Source: Paraburkholderia madseniana
Lineage (GTDB): Bacteria > Pseudomonadota > Gammaproteobacteria > Burkholderiales > Burkholderiaceae
NCBI RefSeq assembly: GCF_009690905.1
Contig: NZ_VOSW01000005.1
Span: 1 to 64,000, forward strand
Direction: 5' to 3'
Length of the DNA: 64,000 nt
This document shows, one piece after another, positions 26,796 through 35,633 of the stretch (position 1 is the stretch's first letter; the number at the start of each line of letters is the position of its first letter). The position numbers were made by a program, and so were the translations under genes. The notes beneath the pieces are model-generated. The model was not told the origin of the DNA and made no database searches. It saw only the letters and a program-made list of their open reading frames with translations.

Positions 26796-29174
26796 ATGCT
26801 CAACTTCGCTCTGCGAAGGCTGCCCTTTTGCGCCCGCCGCGGCGCCCGGCGCATTCCATCCGGCCGGCGGCCGCTGTCGTATTTTCCGGCGTATTTTTCT
26901 GCGTTAGTTCCGGCGTTCGCGCCGGCATTTATCGCCTCCCCGGCTCACGCGGATAGCGCGCCCGCCGACGCCACGCTGCCTGCTGTTAGCGTCACCGCCA
27001 ATGCCGTCGCCGCCCCGCGCGCCGTGGACCCTAACCTGCCGGCTTCGGTCGAGACCGTGACGCGCGAACAGTTCGACAACTGGAACGTCGTCAACACCGA
27101 AGACGTGTTGAAGTACATGCCGAACCTTGCCGTGCGCAAGCGCTTTATCGGCGATCTGAACTCGATCATCGCCGTACGCGGCACCAGCAATACGCAGAGC
27201 GCACGCGGCCTCGTCTACGCGGACGGCCTGCTGCTCAGCAATCTGCTCGGCAACAGTTATTCGTTTCCGCCGCGCTGGTCGATGGTGTTTCCCGACGAGA
27301 TCCAGCAGGTCGACGTGATCTACGGGCCGTTTTCCGCGCTCTATCCGGGCAATTCGCTAGGCGCCACGGTACTCATCAGCACCCGCATGCCGAAGAAGTT
27401 CGAAGCCGACGCGGACGTCAAAGTCTTCACCCAGCACTTCAGCCTGTTCGGTGTGAATCAGAATTTCAACGGCAGCGAGGCGAGCGCGTCGATCGGCGAC
27501 CGGATCGGGAAGTTCTCGTATCGGTTGGGCGTGAATCACCTTGAGAACACGAGCCAGCCGCTGCAATTCGCCACGCTGGCGAAGTCGAGTACGCCCGCGA
27601 AGGCCGGCGACACGCCGGTGACCGGCGCTTACTTCTACAACAACCAGACCAACACGCCGACCGCGGTGCTCGGCGTGAACGGCGAAGGAATCGAACACAC
27701 GGTGCAGGACCAGTTCAAGCTGAAGATGCAGTACGACTTCACGCCGACACTGCAGGCCGCCTTCACGCTCGGCTACTGGCACCAGACCTATAACAGCACG
27801 ACGTCGAGTTTCCTGCGCGACGCGAACGGCAACCCGGTATACAGCGGCAGGGTCGCGATCGGCGGCTACGAGTACACGATTCCGGCTGCCGCTCTCGCCC
27901 CGAGTCTCGGCCACAGCGAGAACTGGCTATACGGGCTCACGCTGAAAACCCGCAACGCCACCGGCTGGAACGGCGAAGCGATCGCTTCGTACTACGACGT
28001 CGGCAATAGCGTGGCGCGCACCGCGAATTCGGGTGCATCGGGCAACGGCCCCGGCACGGTGATCTTTGGCGACGGTACCGGCTGGAAAACGCTCGATCTG
28101 CGCACCACCTACACACCCGTCACGCCGCAAGCAGGCTTGACGAGTCACGCGCTGAGCTTCGGCTATCACTACGACAACTACTTCCTCGACAACGAGAGCT
28201 ACAACACGCTGAACTGGCGCGACGGCGCGGCGACGTCGTTTGCCAATGCATTCAAGGGCAAGACGCAGACCCAAGCACTGTACGCACAGGATGCATGGCA
28301 CTTTCTGCCGCGCTGGAAGCTGGTCTACGGCGTACGGTACGAAGACTGGCAAGCCTATGGCGGCTCGCAGGCGCTGCCCGGCAAAGCCTTTCCGTACAGC
28401 GACGCGAACCAGCATCATTTTTCGCCGAAAGCCTCGTTGTCGTTCGATGTCACCGACGATCTGAGCTTGCGCGCATCGATTGGCCGCGCCCATCGGTTTC
28501 CGACGGTGGGCGAGATGTTCCAGGGGCAAATCAACGGCTCGTCGGTCATCAACAACAATCCGAATCTGAAGCCCGAAGACGATCTCTCGAAGGAGTTGAC
28601 CGCTGAATGGGCTCACTGGAATGGCGTGTTCCGTTTCTCGCTGTTTCAGGACGACGTGAAGAACACGATCTTCAGTCAGACCGATACGACGGTGATTCCG
28701 AACGTGACGAATTTCCAGAACATCGGCAAGGTGCGCTCGCGTGGCGTCGAAACCAGCTACTCAGGACAGGATGTATTCGTGCGCGGTCTCGATCTGCTGG
28801 CGAGCGTGGCGTACACGCAGTCGAAGATCATCGCGAATGCGCAGAACCCGGCGACCGTCGGCAAGTACTTCTATCGGATTCCGCTGTGGCGCGCGAATCT
28901 CGCCGCGACGTATCACATCGACGAACGTGCGGCGCTCACGCTCGCCGCGCGCTACTCCGGCCGCGAATACAACACGCTCACCAATACCGACACGAATCCC
29001 GATGTATTCGGCGGCACCAGTTCGTACACGGTGGCGGACGCGAAGTTCACGTTCAAGCCGACCAAATTGAGTGAAGTCGGCATCGGCGTCGACAACCTGT
29101 TTGACGCGCGCTATTTCGTCTATCACCCGTATCCGGGCCGCACGTTCTACGTCGAAGCGAAGTTGCGTATGTGA
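26796..29174 (+). CDS. TonB-dependent outer-membrane receptor (copper-associated)
   Basis: 792 aa. A long N-terminal signal region ends near SPAHA, followed by a TonB-box-like segment (TLPAVSVTANAV), a plug domain (about 70-200, with RGTSNTQSARGLVYADG) and a 22-strand barrel. It ends in a hydrophobic/basic strand with KLRM rather than the usual Phe. It lies between a DUF2946 gene and a PepSY protein gene, a setting typical of copper-handling receptors such as OprC relatives. Substrate is inferred from neighbours. An alternative is a siderophore receptor, as the PepSY partner also occurs with those. Confidence 0.87.
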   Translation: MLNFALRRLPFCARRGARRIPSGRRPLSYFPAYFSALVPAFAPAFIASPAHADSAPADATLPAVSVTANAVAAPRAVDPNLPASVETVTREQFDNWNVVNTEDVLKYMPNLAVRKRFIGDLNSIIAVRGTSNTQSARGLVYADGLLLSNLLGNSYSFPPRWSMVFPDEIQQVDVIYGPFSALYPGNSLGATVLISTRMPKKFEADADVKVFTQHFSLFGVNQNFNGSEASASIGDRIGKFSYRLGVNHLENTSQPLQFATLAKSSTPAKAGDTPVTGAYFYNNQTNTPTAVLGVNGEGIEHTVQDQFKLKMQYDFTPTLQAAFTLGYWHQTYNSTTSSFLRDANGNPVYSGRVAIGGYEYTIPAAALAPSLGHSENWLYGLTLKTRNATGWNGEAIASYYDVGNSVARTANSGASGNGPGTVIFGDGTGWKTLDLRTTYTPVTPQAGLTSHALSFGYHYDNYFLDNESYNTLNWRDGAATSFANAFKGKTQTQALYAQDAWHFLPRWKLVYGVRYEDWQAYGGSQALPGKAFPYSDANQHHFSPKASLSFDVTDDLSLRASIGRAHRFPTVGEMFQGQINGSSVINNNPNLKPEDDLSKELTAEWAHWNGVFRFSLFQDDVKNTIFSQTDTTVIPNVTNFQNIGKVRSRGVETSYSGQDVFVRGLDLLASVAYTQSKIIANAQNPATVGKYFYRIPLWRANLAATYHIDERAALTLAARYSGREYNTLTNTDTNPDVFGGTSSYTVADAKFTFKPTKLSEVGIGVDNLFDARYFVYHPYPGRTFYVEAKLRM

Positions 29175-29185
29175 ACACGCGATTG

Positions 29186-29267
29186 GCATGCGCGGTTTGC
29201 GCTCGCCCGGTACTCGACGTGCTCGTCTTGTACTCGACGCGCTCGCGAGTTGCAAACCAGCGCATGC
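29186..29267 (+). repeat. Long imperfect stem-loop enclosing a tandem repeat
   Basis: GCATGCGCGGTTTGC (29186-29200) pairs with GCAAACCAGCGCATGC (29252-29267), leaving one bulged A; a further CTCGC/GCGAG pair extends the stem inward. The loop holds two copies of TACTCGACG(T/C)GCTCG with a 20-bp period (29211-29225 and 29231-29245). It fills the gap between the receptor and PepSY genes. No T-run follows, so an mRNA processing or polarity element is more likely than a terminator. Confidence 0.6.
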
Positions 29268-29314
29268 ATCGCTGCGCAAACCGATCGACCCATTTTTTGC
29301 TTCAGGAGGATTGA

Positions 29315-30835
29315 ATGTCCACCACCACCGCTCAACGCGCGACCTCGGCAACTGGCGCCGCGAACGCCGGCTACCGGACGCTCTGGCGCTGGCACTTTTA
29401 CGCGGGTCTCTTTGTGATGCCGTTTCTGGTGGTGCTTGCGATCACCGGCACGCTATATTGCTTCCAGCCACAAATCGAGCCGCTGCTTTACCCGCACCGC
29501 CTGATCGTCGAACCGCAATCCACACCCAGGCTGACTGAAGACGCATTGCTTGCCAAAGCCCGCGCGGCGATGCCGGCCGATGCGCGCGCGGTGACGGCGC
29601 CTATCGCGAGCGCGTCGGACCGCAGCACGGAGTTCATCTTTCGCCTAGCCGATGGCGAAAAACAGAGCGTCTATCTGAACCCATACAGCGGCGAAGTATT
29701 GGGCACGCTGAGCGTCGAGCGTCGCTTCATGCAGGTGGACCGCATGCTTCACCGTAAGCTGCTGCTCGGCAAACCAGGCGAGTTGCTGATGGAGTTGGCC
29801 GCGTGCTGGACGCTGGTGATGATCGGCACCGGCATCGCACTCTGGTGGCCACGCGAGAAGACTACTGCGCGCGCGGCGCTGGTGCCGCGTTTCTCGCTGC
29901 AAGGACGCGCGCTTTGGAAGAATCTTCATGCCGTGATGGGTATCTGGCTCGCGCTCGGTGCGCTCATCTTCGTGCTGAGCGGTCTGCCGTGGACAGGCTC
30001 GTGGGGTAAGCAGTTCAAGGCGCTCGCGAGCGCCGCCAATCTTGGCGCGCCGCCGGGTTCGTGGGGCGGCTTGCCGTTGCGCTCCGCGATGCCGGGGATG
30101 AGCGCCGGTGAGCATGCGGGTGTTGCCGATACACGCGCTGAAACGCACACGGCTCACGGAGCGAACGGAGCCCACGCATCAAGCAATGAACACGGCGCGC
30201 ACGAAGCGAACATGGACTCGATGCCGGGCATGGTGATGGACGATCTGCCGTTGCCGCTCACGCCATGGGCCGTCGGCAACACGCCGGTGCCGCAATCCGC
30301 CGATGCACACGCGGCGCAAGCGCTGCCGCTCGGACGCATCGTTGCTCTCGTCGCATCGCTCGGCGTCCCGGGCGGTTACGACATCGTGCTGCCTGCATCC
30401 GCTACAGGCGTCTACACCGTCTCGTACTTTCCCTCCGATCCGAAAGACGAGCGCACGCTGTACATCGACCAATACAGCGGCACGGTGCTGAAAGACATCC
30501 GTTACGGCGATTACGGCGCGGTGTCGAAGGCCGTCTCGTACGGCACATCGTTGCATATGGGCCGCTATTTCGGCGTCGCCAATCAGATTCTCTGTGCCGC
30601 GATTTCGCTTGGGCTCGCGGGAATGGCCGTGACCGGTTGCGTGATGTGGTGGAAACGTCGGCCGCAGCGCTCACTCGGCGCACCGTCGCGCGAACGCGCC
30701 GCGCCACCGATGCGTAGCTGGAAAACCGGCCTCGTTCTGCTCGGCATCGTCTTCCCATTGATGGGCGCCACGCTGCTCGCGGTGTGGCTCGCCGATCGCA
30801 CGATTTTTGGCCGCGCCATGCGGCAATCTGCTTAA
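29315..30835 (+). CDS. PepSY-associated transmembrane protein
   Basis: 506 aa, inner membrane, with four strong membrane segments (near residues 27-47, 162-182, 207-227 and 425-460). PepSY-type domains lie in the periplasm. The central loop between about 255 and 310 is rich in histidine and methionine (HTAHGANGAHASSNEHGAHE and MDSMPGMVMDD), consistent with copper binding. The start has AGGAGG seven bases upstream. Such proteins usually work with a TonB-dependent receptor, often as reductases or import partners. It is followed by a copper chaperone gene. Confidence 0.87.
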   Translation: MSTTTAQRATSATGAANAGYRTLWRWHFYAGLFVMPFLVVLAITGTLYCFQPQIEPLLYPHRLIVEPQSTPRLTEDALLAKARAAMPADARAVTAPIASASDRSTEFIFRLADGEKQSVYLNPYSGEVLGTLSVERRFMQVDRMLHRKLLLGKPGELLMELAACWTLVMIGTGIALWWPREKTTARAALVPRFSLQGRALWKNLHAVMGIWLALGALIFVLSGLPWTGSWGKQFKALASAANLGAPPGSWGGLPLRSAMPGMSAGEHAGVADTRAETHTAHGANGAHASSNEHGAHEANMDSMPGMVMDDLPLPLTPWAVGNTPVPQSADAHAAQALPLGRIVALVASLGVPGGYDIVLPASATGVYTVSYFPSDPKDERTLYIDQYSGTVLKDIRYGDYGAVSKAVSYGTSLHMGRYFGVANQILCAAISLGLAGMAVTGCVMWWKRRPQRSLGAPSRERAAPPMRSWKTGLVLLGIVFPLMGATLLAVWLADRTIFGRAMRQSA

Positions 30836-30871
30836 CGCTTCATTTCCGCCGTTAAAAACAAGGAACACATC

Positions 30872-31321
30872 ATGAAGACATCACGCAAACTTTTACTCGC
30901 CGCGTTGCTGTGCGGATCATCCATTCAGGCCTTTGCCGGCACAGTTGCAACCGCAAGCGTATCGGACTGCTGGATCCGAGCGCTGCCGGGTGACCTGCCA
31001 TCGGGTGGCTATTTCAAGGCCAGTAATACGGGTGATCAACTGGTCAATCTCGTCGGTATCAGCACTGAAGCTTTCGGCATGGCCATGCTGCATCAGACGC
31101 AAAGTCAGGGCAGCACGTCTTCGATGGCGATGGTCGAACAGGTAGCGGTGCCCGCGCACGGCTCGCTCGCCTTTGCACCGGGCAACTATCACGTGATGCT
31201 GGAGCATCCGAAACAGCCGCTCAAGATCGGCACGACGATCCCGCTGACGTTCTCGTTCAGCGACGGCGAGAAAGTCACCGCCGCCTGTGCCGTAAAAAGC
31301 GCGAGTACGATGAGCCCGTAA
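30872..31321 (+). CDS. Periplasmic copper chaperone PCu(A)C family (DUF461)
   Basis: 149-aa precursor with a signal peptide ending AFAG. The copper site H-x10-M-x21-H-x-M is exact: His74, Met85, His107 and Met109. PCu(A)C proteins deliver Cu(I) to cytochrome oxidase or store it in the periplasm. The start follows AAGGAAC. It lies 36 bp after the PepSY gene and 160 bp before the bufferin precursor gene. Confidence 0.93.
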   Translation: MKTSRKLLLAALLCGSSIQAFAGTVATASVSDCWIRALPGDLPSGGYFKASNTGDQLVNLVGISTEAFGMAMLHQTQSQGSTSSMAMVEQVAVPAHGSLAFAPGNYHVMLEHPKQPLKIGTTIPLTFSFSDGEKVTAACAVKSASTMSP

Positions 31322-31480
31322 CATGCCGGATAATCAGTGCGGCAAGCTTAAAATCGCCTTACACATGGCCCCGGCGCTGCAAATCAGGCGCACCGCATCG
31401 CCCCCGAAACAGCCCATGCCGGAGCGACGGTTGAAATGGTGCGGCGTGCGATCCACCGCCGCTTACTCAGGAGAAGCAAA

Positions 31481-31744
31481 TTGAACTCGAAACTTAGCCG
31501 GCCGGCATTGATCGCCGCGGCCCTCGCAGGACTCGCGGCCACCGGCATCGGCGCAGCGCATGCGGACGAGAAGGTTCAGTGCTTTGGCATCGCCAAGGCC
31601 GGTCAGAATGACTGCGCGAGCAAGACCGGTGTGCACGGCTGCGCCGGTGAGGCCAAGGTCGACAACGACAAAGGCGACTTCAAGACCGTGCCGAAAGGAA
31701 CCTGCAAGAAGATGGGCGGCAAGATCGACGAACAGCATTCCTGA
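31481..31744 (+). CDS. bufA: Bufferin-like precursor peptide (DUF2282)
   Basis: 87-aa secreted precursor. The start is a TTG at 31481 placed seven bases after a clear AGGAG, giving [10 protein letters not shown], a hydrophobic signal and a cleavage site near AHADE; an upstream ATG at 31436 gives an arginine-rich leader with no ribosome site. The mature part has four cysteines ([22 protein letters not shown] and GTCKKMG) as in DUF2282 bufferins, which are post-translationally modified on cysteine and bind copper in the periplasm. It is followed directly by the modifying enzyme and partner genes. Confidence 0.88.
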   Translation: MNSKLSRPALIAAALAGLAATGIGAAHADEKVQCFGIAKAGQNDCASKTGVHGCAGEAKVDNDKGDFKTVPKGTCKKMGGKIDEQHS

Positions 31745-31772
31745 TGCCAATGTGTCGATCCTGTGCCAGTCA

Positions 31773-32678
31773 ATGCCTATGATGCATCCCCTCGTCCCTT
31801 CTGCCTGCGCGCCGCCCGGCATCGGTATCGGGTTGCGCCATGCCCATTACCGCGACTTCCTCAGTGCTACGCCGGCGGTCGACTGGGTCGAGGTACACAG
31901 TGAAAACTATTTCGGCGACGGCGGCTTCGACCTGCACGTGCTCGACACCGTGCGACGCGACCTGCCCGTCAGTTTGCACGGGGTCGGTCTCGGCCTTGGC
32001 TCGGCGAAGCCACTCGACGCAGTACACGTTGCGAAGCTCAAACATCTGATCGAGCGGATCGAGCCGACAGTTGTCTCCGAACATCTTTGCTGGGGCGCGA
32101 CATCGGCCGGCCATCTAAACGATCTTCTGCCGATGCCCTTGACTGAGGCGGCGCTCGCGCTGCTCGCTTCGCGTGTCAGCGAATTGCAGGACGCGCTCGG
32201 CCGGCCGGTTCTACTGGAAAACGTCTCCACCTACGTTCGATTCCGCGACGATCAGTACAGCGAGACGTCATTCCTTGCCGAACTCGCGTCACGCACAGGT
32301 TGCGGCGTATTGCTCGACGTGAACAACCTGTATGTGAACCAATGCAATCATGGAGAGGACGCCGTCGCGGCCATGAACGCGCTGGCGATCGGCACGATTG
32401 GCGAGATTCATCTTGCAGGTCATCGCGTGACGGACATCGCCGTCGTCGACGATCACGGCTCGCCTGTCACCAACGAAGTCTGGGCACTCTATGAATACGC
32501 ACTACAGCGATTCGGCACGATACCGGCGCTGATCGAGCGGGATACCGATGTACCGGCGTTAAGCGCCTTGCTCGACGAAGCTGGCCGCGCCTGTGATATT
32601 CAGAACACCGTTCACGCCAGGCGATCGGCCCTCACCCCTTCGACTCAACACGACGCCGGCGATGCGCACGCCGCTTGA
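31773..32678 (+). CDS. bufB: DUF692 multinuclear non-haem iron oxygenase (MNIO), bufferin-modifying
   Basis: 301 aa, TIM-barrel family that includes MbnB of methanobactin synthesis. Typical blocks are [11 protein letters not shown] at the N-terminus, [31 protein letters not shown] and [10 protein letters not shown], which carry the His/Glu/Asp iron ligands. It should modify cysteines of the adjacent DUF2282 precursor, whose stop is 28 bp upstream. The start is uncertain: ATG at 31773 is used, with ATGs at 31779 and 31782 or a GTG at 31752 also possible. It overlaps the next gene by 17 bases. Confidence 0.88.
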   Translation: MPMMHPLVPSACAPPGIGIGLRHAHYRDFLSATPAVDWVEVHSENYFGDGGFDLHVLDTVRRDLPVSLHGVGLGLGSAKPLDAVHVAKLKHLIERIEPTVVSEHLCWGATSAGHLNDLLPMPLTEAALALLASRVSELQDALGRPVLLENVSTYVRFRDDQYSETSFLAELASRTGCGVLLDVNNLYVNQCNHGEDAVAAMNALAIGTIGEIHLAGHRVTDIAVVDDHGSPVTNEVWALYEYALQRFGTIPALIERDTDVPALSALLDEAGRACDIQNTVHARRSALTPSTQHDAGDAHAA

Positions 32679-33549
32679 ATCACTGCAGCGCATGTTTGCC
32701 GAATCGCTGGAGGGCGAACAGCGACCTGTGCTTTCGCAACTGCAATACACGGGACGCGGAGTCGATCACGCGCAAGGTCGCGCCGACAGCCCTGCATGCG
32801 TCGCTGAACAAACACCACGCTGCAACGGCAACGGCAATGGCGCCGAACTCGCGGACAATCTGCGCCAGCGCGTCGACCTCTATCGGAGCAGCATTCGCGC
32901 TAATCGGCGGACTGCACTCGCGAGCGCCTATCCCGTCTTGTTGGCGCTAGTCGGCGAAGACTACTTCGATGCACTGTCAGTGGCCTACGCGCAAGCACAT
33001 CCGTCACAGAGCGGCGACCTCAATCGCTTCGGCGCAGCGCTACCGGCTTTCATCGAAACCTACGAACAGGCCCCCCGTTTCCGTTATTTCGCCAACCTCG
33101 CGCGTCTCGAATGGTCGCTGCATCTGGCCTACTTTGCCGCGGACGCCAACGTGCTTACGCAAGCGGAATGGGCCGCCATCCGTCCCAAAGATTTGCTCGA
33201 AGCGAAACTGGCCGTGCATCCCGCCTGCGCGCTCATCTCGTCGCGCTATGCGATCGCCGAGATCTGGACTGCGCACCAGCCGGGTGGCTCCTTTCCGGCA
33301 GATCTCGAGTCACCGACCTACGCACTGGTTGTGCGACCGCAATGGCGGCCGCAGATACTCGTTCAAAGCGCCGCCGCACATGCGGCCTTCGATGCGTTGC
33401 AACGCGGAGCGACGCTCAATGAAGCGCTCGACTCGGCATTTGCAATCGATGCCGAATTCAATTTCACGTCGCAATGGCGCGCGTGGATCGAGGCCTCGGC
33501 GATTACAGGCCTCCAGCCCGGTACGCAGACCGCCCAGCCAGCGCCTTAA
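32662..33549 (+). CDS. bufC: DUF2063 putative DNA-binding/partner protein of the MNIO enzyme
   Basis: 295 aa. The N-terminal DUF2063 domain is shown by [20 protein letters not shown] and [20 protein letters not shown]; the rest carries a second helical domain. In bufferin and related MNIO clusters this protein is the recognition partner that presents the precursor peptide to the DUF692 enzyme; the older DNA-binding label is not well supported. The ATG at 32662 is inside the 3' end of the enzyme gene, consistent with translational coupling. Compared with family members it has an inserted low-complexity stretch at about residues 35-60. Confidence 0.85.
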   Translation: MRTPLESLQRMFAESLEGEQRPVLSQLQYTGRGVDHAQGRADSPACVAEQTPRCNGNGNGAELADNLRQRVDLYRSSIRANRRTALASAYPVLLALVGEDYFDALSVAYAQAHPSQSGDLNRFGAALPAFIETYEQAPRFRYFANLARLEWSLHLAYFAADANVLTQAEWAAIRPKDLLEAKLAVHPACALISSRYAIAEIWTAHQPGGSFPADLESPTYALVVRPQWRPQILVQSAAAHAAFDALQRGATLNEALDSAFAIDAEFNFTSQWRAWIEASAITGLQPGTQTAQPAP

Positions 33550-33593
33550 CGACCTGCCGAACCGTCCATTCAGAAGAATTTCGATTGCACCGT

Positions 33594-33652
33594 TGCTCGC
33601 TCTGCTCGTTTACGTTAAATTATGCTCGATTATGATCGTTTGGCAATCGAGC
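33594..33652. promoter_or_regulatory. Phased repeats and dyad upstream of DeoR regulator
   Basis: Four direct repeats TGCTCG start at 33594, 33603, 33623 and (as TGATCG) 33633, so the last three are 20 and 10 bp apart, on one helix face. They overlap an inverted repeat GCTCGATT-N13-AATCGAGC (33624-33652). Direct repeats of this kind are typical DeoR-family operators. The cluster sits just before the preferred start of the regulator gene, suggesting autoregulation of regulator and transporter. Confidence 0.6.
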
Positions 33653-33663
33653 AAGGTGAAGTC

Positions 33664-34458
33664 ATGCAACGAACGCGACAGGACGCAATGGACGGGCTTC
33701 TGCCCGAGGAACGGGAGCGGCTGATTCTGGAACGGCTGCGGGCGCAGGGCCGCGTATTGGCATCCGAACTCGCTGCCGAACTCCAAACATCCGAACATAC
33801 GGTCCGCCGTCACTTGCGCGAGCTGGCCGATCAGGGTCATTGCAAGCGCGTGTACGGCGGCGCCCTGCTGATCTCGCCTGCCGGCGTAGACGCCTCGGTC
33901 CGTATGCACGAAGCCTTGGATCGCAAGGCCTGTCTCGCCGTCGCCGCTGCGTCCATCGTCCGGCCCAAACAAATCATTTTGCTGGACACCGGATCGACCA
34001 ACGTCGCGATTGCCGCAGCGCTTCCGGACAACGCGGATCTAACCGTCGTGACGAACTCGCCTGAGGCTTGCGCGCGCCTCCTGAACCGGCCGGGCTTCGA
34101 CATCATTCTCATCGGCGGGCGCATCGCTCAGCATGCAGCCGGCGCGACCGGCGCCACCGCCTTGCTGCAGATCCAGCAGATCAAGGCCGACCTTTGCTTT
34201 CTGGGTGCGTGCGCGTTCGATCCAGACGAAGGAGTCGCCGCATTCGACTCTGAAGAGGCCGAACTCAAACGGGCGATGGTGCAGGCAAGCAGCCAGGTCG
34301 CCATCGCCATGACGTCGGAAAAGCTGATGACCGCTGCGCCGTTTTCCGTTGCGCAGGCGCGCGCCGTGGACTACCTGTTCGTCGAAGCGGATGTGACGGC
34401 CGAGCGGCGCACCCAACTCGCCGCGGTGTGCGACAACGTGATGGTGGCGCGCTCATGA
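33664..34458 (+). CDS. DeoR-family transcriptional regulator
   Basis: 264 aa. The N-terminal winged helix (LQTSEHTVRRHLRELADQGH near residue 41) is followed by the DeoR sensor domain with LLDTGSTNVAIAAAL and the ribose-isomerase-like fold that binds phosphorylated sugars. I prefer the ATG at 33664, with AAGGTG upstream, because the alternative at 33622 lies inside the operator repeats. Its stop overlaps the next gene by four bases, so it is co-translated with the MFS transporter, whose sugar it probably senses. Confidence 0.87.
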   Translation: MQRTRQDAMDGLLPEERERLILERLRAQGRVLASELAAELQTSEHTVRRHLRELADQGHCKRVYGGALLISPAGVDASVRMHEALDRKACLAVAAASIVRPKQIILLDTGSTNVAIAAALPDNADLTVVTNSPEACARLLNRPGFDIILIGGRIAQHAAGATGATALLQIQQIKADLCFLGACAFDPDEGVAAFDSEEAELKRAMVQASSQVAIAMTSEKLMTAAPFSVAQARAVDYLFVEADVTAERRTQLAAVCDNVMVARS

Positions 34459-35633
34459 AAGTACTCGCTAATCCGGTCAGCACACCGCTCATGAAACCGC
34501 TCAAGGAGCGGGTGGCCACCCTCGGCGTGTTTCTCGCCAACGGATTCGGGATCGGCGCCTGGGCAGTCGAAGTGCCGCGCATCAAGGAAAGCCTGTCACT
34601 CAGCGACACTTCATTGGGGATCGCGTTATTCGCCTTTGCGCTGGGGGCCATCATCGCGATGCCGCTGGCCGGACAGTTGGCGCCGTGCTTCGGCAGCGGC
34701 CGGGCCACCGCGCTGCTCGGCGCGGCGTTTGTCGTGGCGCTGCCGCTCCCCGCCTTCGCGCCGAACCTGGCGACGCTGTGCATCGTGCTCCTCGCGCTCG
34801 GTGCGGCGAACGGCGCGCTCGACGTCTCGATGAACGGCCACGCCAGCACGATCGAAACGCAATGGAAGTCGCCCATCATGTCCTCGTTTCATGCGGCGTG
34901 GAGTGCGGGCGGCCTGCTCGGCGCGGCGACGGGCGCCATGCTCCAGAAAGGCGGCGTCGGCGTGATCGGCGGTCTCGTGCTGCCGGACGTGTTCATCGCC
35001 GTCCTCATGGCCGCCGCCGCGGTGCTCGCGTTGCGCGATCTCGGTCCGCGCGTGGCCGCGTCCTCCAGCGGCTTCGCGTTGCCCAACGCCAAAGTGATGA
35101 AACTTGCCCTGCTCGCGTTCCTTTGCATGATGGTGGAAGGCGCGGTGGCCGACTGGAGCGCGGTGTATTTGCGCGCTACCTTGAGCGAAGCGGCCAGCGT
35201 CGCGGCGGTCGGCTACTCCGCATTTGCGTTCTCGATGGCGGCTTGCCGCATCGTCGGCGACGTGTCCGTGCGGCGCTTCGGTTCGAGCAAGGTGATCGGC
35301 TTCGGCGGTCTGCTTGCGGCGGCCGGACTCGCGCTGGTGCTGAGCCTGCCGACCGTGCTCACGGCTTGCGTGGGCTTTGCCATGGTCGGCGTCGGCCTCG
35401 CGAATATCGTCCCGGTGATTTTCAGCGCGGCGGGCCGCTCGACTGTTACGCCGGCTGTCGGTGTTTCGATGGCGGCCACGGCGGGTTATGCCGGCTTCCT
35501 GGTCGGTCCGCCGTTGATCGGACTCGGTGCGGGTTTGCTCGGCTTGCGCGTGGCGCTATGCGTGCTCGTCGTGGCCACCATGATCGTCTGTTTGACGGGT
35601 GGCAAAGCGGTGCGTGGCGCGAGCGTTGGTTAG
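34455..35633 (+). CDS. MFS transporter (YbjJ/fucose-permease-like)
   Basis: 392 aa, twelve hydrophobic segments. It begins in the NGFGIGAWAVEVPRIKE manner of the YbjJ-type sugar MFS group. The ATG at 34455 overlaps the DeoR stop (ATGA). Substrate unknown; a sugar or sugar acid is likely from the co-transcribed DeoR regulator. The last 26 codons overlap the convergent hydroxylase gene by 78 bp. Confidence 0.85.
   Translation: MKVLANPVSTPLMKPLKERVATLGVFLANGFGIGAWAVEVPRIKESLSLSDTSLGIALFAFALGAIIAMPLAGQLAPCFGSGRATALLGAAFVVALPLPAFAPNLATLCIVLLALGAANGALDVSMNGHASTIETQWKSPIMSSFHAAWSAGGLLGAATGAMLQKGGVGVIGGLVLPDVFIAVLMAAAAVLALRDLGPRVAASSSGFALPNAKVMKLALLAFLCMMVEGAVADWSAVYLRATLSEAASVAAVGYSAFAFSMAACRIVGDVSVRRFGSSKVIGFGGLLAAAGLALVLSLPTVLTACVGFAMVGVGLANIVPVIFSAAGRSTVTPAVGVSMAATAGYAGFLVGPPLIGLGAGLLGLRVALCVLVVATMIVCLTGGKAVRGASVG

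Noticed and set aside
31349..31354. TAAAAT as -10 box of a separate bufferin promoter
   Set aside because: No matching -35 element at 16-18 bp, and no known bufferin sigma-factor motif could be identified; a promoter in this gap remains possible.
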